Shown in pieces: positions 5,525 through 6,294 of a stretch of DNA of 6,294 nt. This DNA comes from Verrucomicrobiota bacterium (GTDB lineage Bacteria; Verrucomicrobiota; Verrucomicrobiia; Chthoniobacterales; UBA10450). Within the stretch, counting starts at the first letter, position 1, and every line of letters begins with the position of its first letter. The position numbers were made by a program, and so were the translations under genes. Location: contig QHNF01000148.1 of the NCBI GenBank assembly GCA_003218345.1, forward strand, positions 1 through 6,294, read 5' to 3'. Under the pieces are notes generated by a model. It was not told the origin of the DNA, made no database searches, and saw nothing but the letters and a program-made list of their open reading frames with translations.

Positions 5525-6294
5525 ATGAGAATTCATAGGCATTTTACCGCTGCGGTTATCACACTGGCGATTTTCGGGGGAATTCAATGTTCCTATTCAG
5601 CTGAAGACGATCTTGCTCCAATCAAAGCCGAAATCGCGAAACGACATGATGAGGCGGTGAAGCGGTTGCAGGATTGGATCGGACAGGTGTCGATCGCGGC
5701 TGAGAATCGCGGATATCCGAAAGGCGCGGAGTACATGGCGAAGCTCGCGCGCGATGCCGGATTTCAGCAGGCGACGGTGATCAACACGGACGGTAAACCG
5801 GGCGTGTTCGCGAAACTCGATGCCGGGGCGCCGAAAACGATCGGGCTGTATTTCATGTATGACGTGAAGCAGTTCGATCCGGCAGAATGGACGTCGTCGC
5901 CGACCGAAGCACGCATCGTGGATAAACAGAAACCGCCGCTGGGCAAAGTGATTATCGGCCGCGGCGCGGTGAATCAAAAAGGACCGGAAGCGGCGTTCCT
6001 GGCGGCGCTGCATGCGATTCGCGGTGCGGGCAAGACGTTGCCAGTCAATCTTGTGATGGTCGCGGAAGGCGAGGAGGAGATCGGTTCGCCGCACATTCCG
6101 CAACTCGTTAGACGACCGGACGTGCTCGACGCGCTGAAGAAATGCGTAGGCGTGTTCATGCCTTCAGCGACGCAGGACTTGGACGGTATTGTGACGGTGA
6201 ACCTTGGATCGAAAGGCGTGATTGAACTCGAGCTCATCTCCGATGGCGAAAAATGGGGACGCGGCCCGGCCAAAGACATTCACTCGTCGCTCAA
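5525..6294 (+). CDS. Exported M20-family peptidase-like protein, 3'-truncated, atypical metal site
   Basis: Translation from ATG 5525 stays open to the window edge (256 codons seen). The N-terminus (MRIHRHFTAAVITLAIFGG...) is a signal peptide, with cleavage likely near SYSA (residues 23-26). The rest matches the M20 dipeptidase/carboxypeptidase fold: LYFMYDVKQFDPAEW (108-122), GRGAVNQKGPEAAFLAALHA (145-164), PVNLVMVAEGEEEIGSPH (173-190), and KDIHSS (250-255) matching the lid-domain DLHSG block. The catalytic Asp (D113) and the Glu pair (E184/E185) are kept. However, the usual ligand His (H in GHYDV) is M111 and the usual bridging Asp (GxxDxKG) is N150. No Asp is obvious where the third ligand is expected (about 212-215; D218 and D220 are close). 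It may be a conserved subfamily with altered metal use or a non-catalytic protein. It is divergent from the toxin-antitoxin pair by 85 bases. The start has only a weak GAAG-like ribosome site. Confidence 0.82.
   Translation, partial: MRIHRHFTAAVITLAIFGGIQCSYSAEDDLAPIKAEIAKRHDEAVKRLQDWIGQVSIAAENRGYPKGAEYMAKLARDAGFQQATVINTDGKPGVFAKLDAGAPKTIGLYFMYDVKQFDPAEWTSSPTEARIVDKQKPPLGKVIIGRGAVNQKGPEAAFLAALHAIRGAGKTLPVNLVMVAEGEEEIGSPHIPQLVRRPDVLDALKKCVGVFMPSATQDLDGIVTVNLGSKGVIELELISDGEKWGRGPAKDIHSSL

Noticed and set aside
5597..6103. 168-codon open frame on the - strand
   Set aside because: It lies wholly opposite the M20-family gene, has an Arg/His-rich, low-plausibility composition, and shows no recognisable motif.
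1..6294. CRISPR array, tRNA or rRNA genes, transposase genes
   Set aside because: No spaced direct repeats, no cloverleaf or rRNA-like stretches, and no transposase motifs were seen on either strand.

Overview
The window looks like chromosomal DNA from an uncultivated or soil-type bacterium of moderate-to-high GC. The best guess is Verrucomicrobiota, or a relative in the PVC/Acidobacteria range. The main clue is the divergent FtsZ, with its GGPGMTLSEVEIL and QTQILFGAAVD blocks and a DVPTYLRKNIKVK tail. A second clue is a 'GTCATTCTGAGCG...' inverted-repeat element of a kind I recall from soil bacterial genomes. This assignment comes from family memory and was not tested by a search.

Layout: (1) 2-1100, + strand: the 3' part of ftsZ, cut by the window edge and carrying one frameshift near 479-488. 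(2) 1118-1200: a palindromic repeat between two convergent genes. (3) 1205-2548, - strand: an exported M20D-type amidohydrolase with all metal ligands present. (4) 2553-2639: a second copy of the same repeat family, filling most of the short divergent intergenic region. (5) 2667-4880, + strand: a family-B DNA polymerase with intact polymerase motifs, a degenerate 3'-5' exonuclease site and a likely beta-clamp-binding tail. (6) 4896-5439, - strand: a Phd/YefM-type antitoxin and RelE-type toxin pair, overlapping by 32 nt, with a plausible leaderless promoter and operator in front. (7) 5525-6294, + strand: the 5' part of a second exported M20-family protein, cut by the window edge, with unusual substitutions at expected metal ligands.

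The genes do not form one operon: strand changes separate almost every neighbour, and only the toxin-antitoxin pair is clearly co-transcribed. I see no convincing new multi-gene system. The most interesting points are the polymerase with a degraded proofreading site, the M20 protein with replaced metal ligands, the FtsZ with altered T7-loop residues, and the repeat pair that brackets the amidohydrolase gene. No tRNA, rRNA, CRISPR array or transposase gene was seen.
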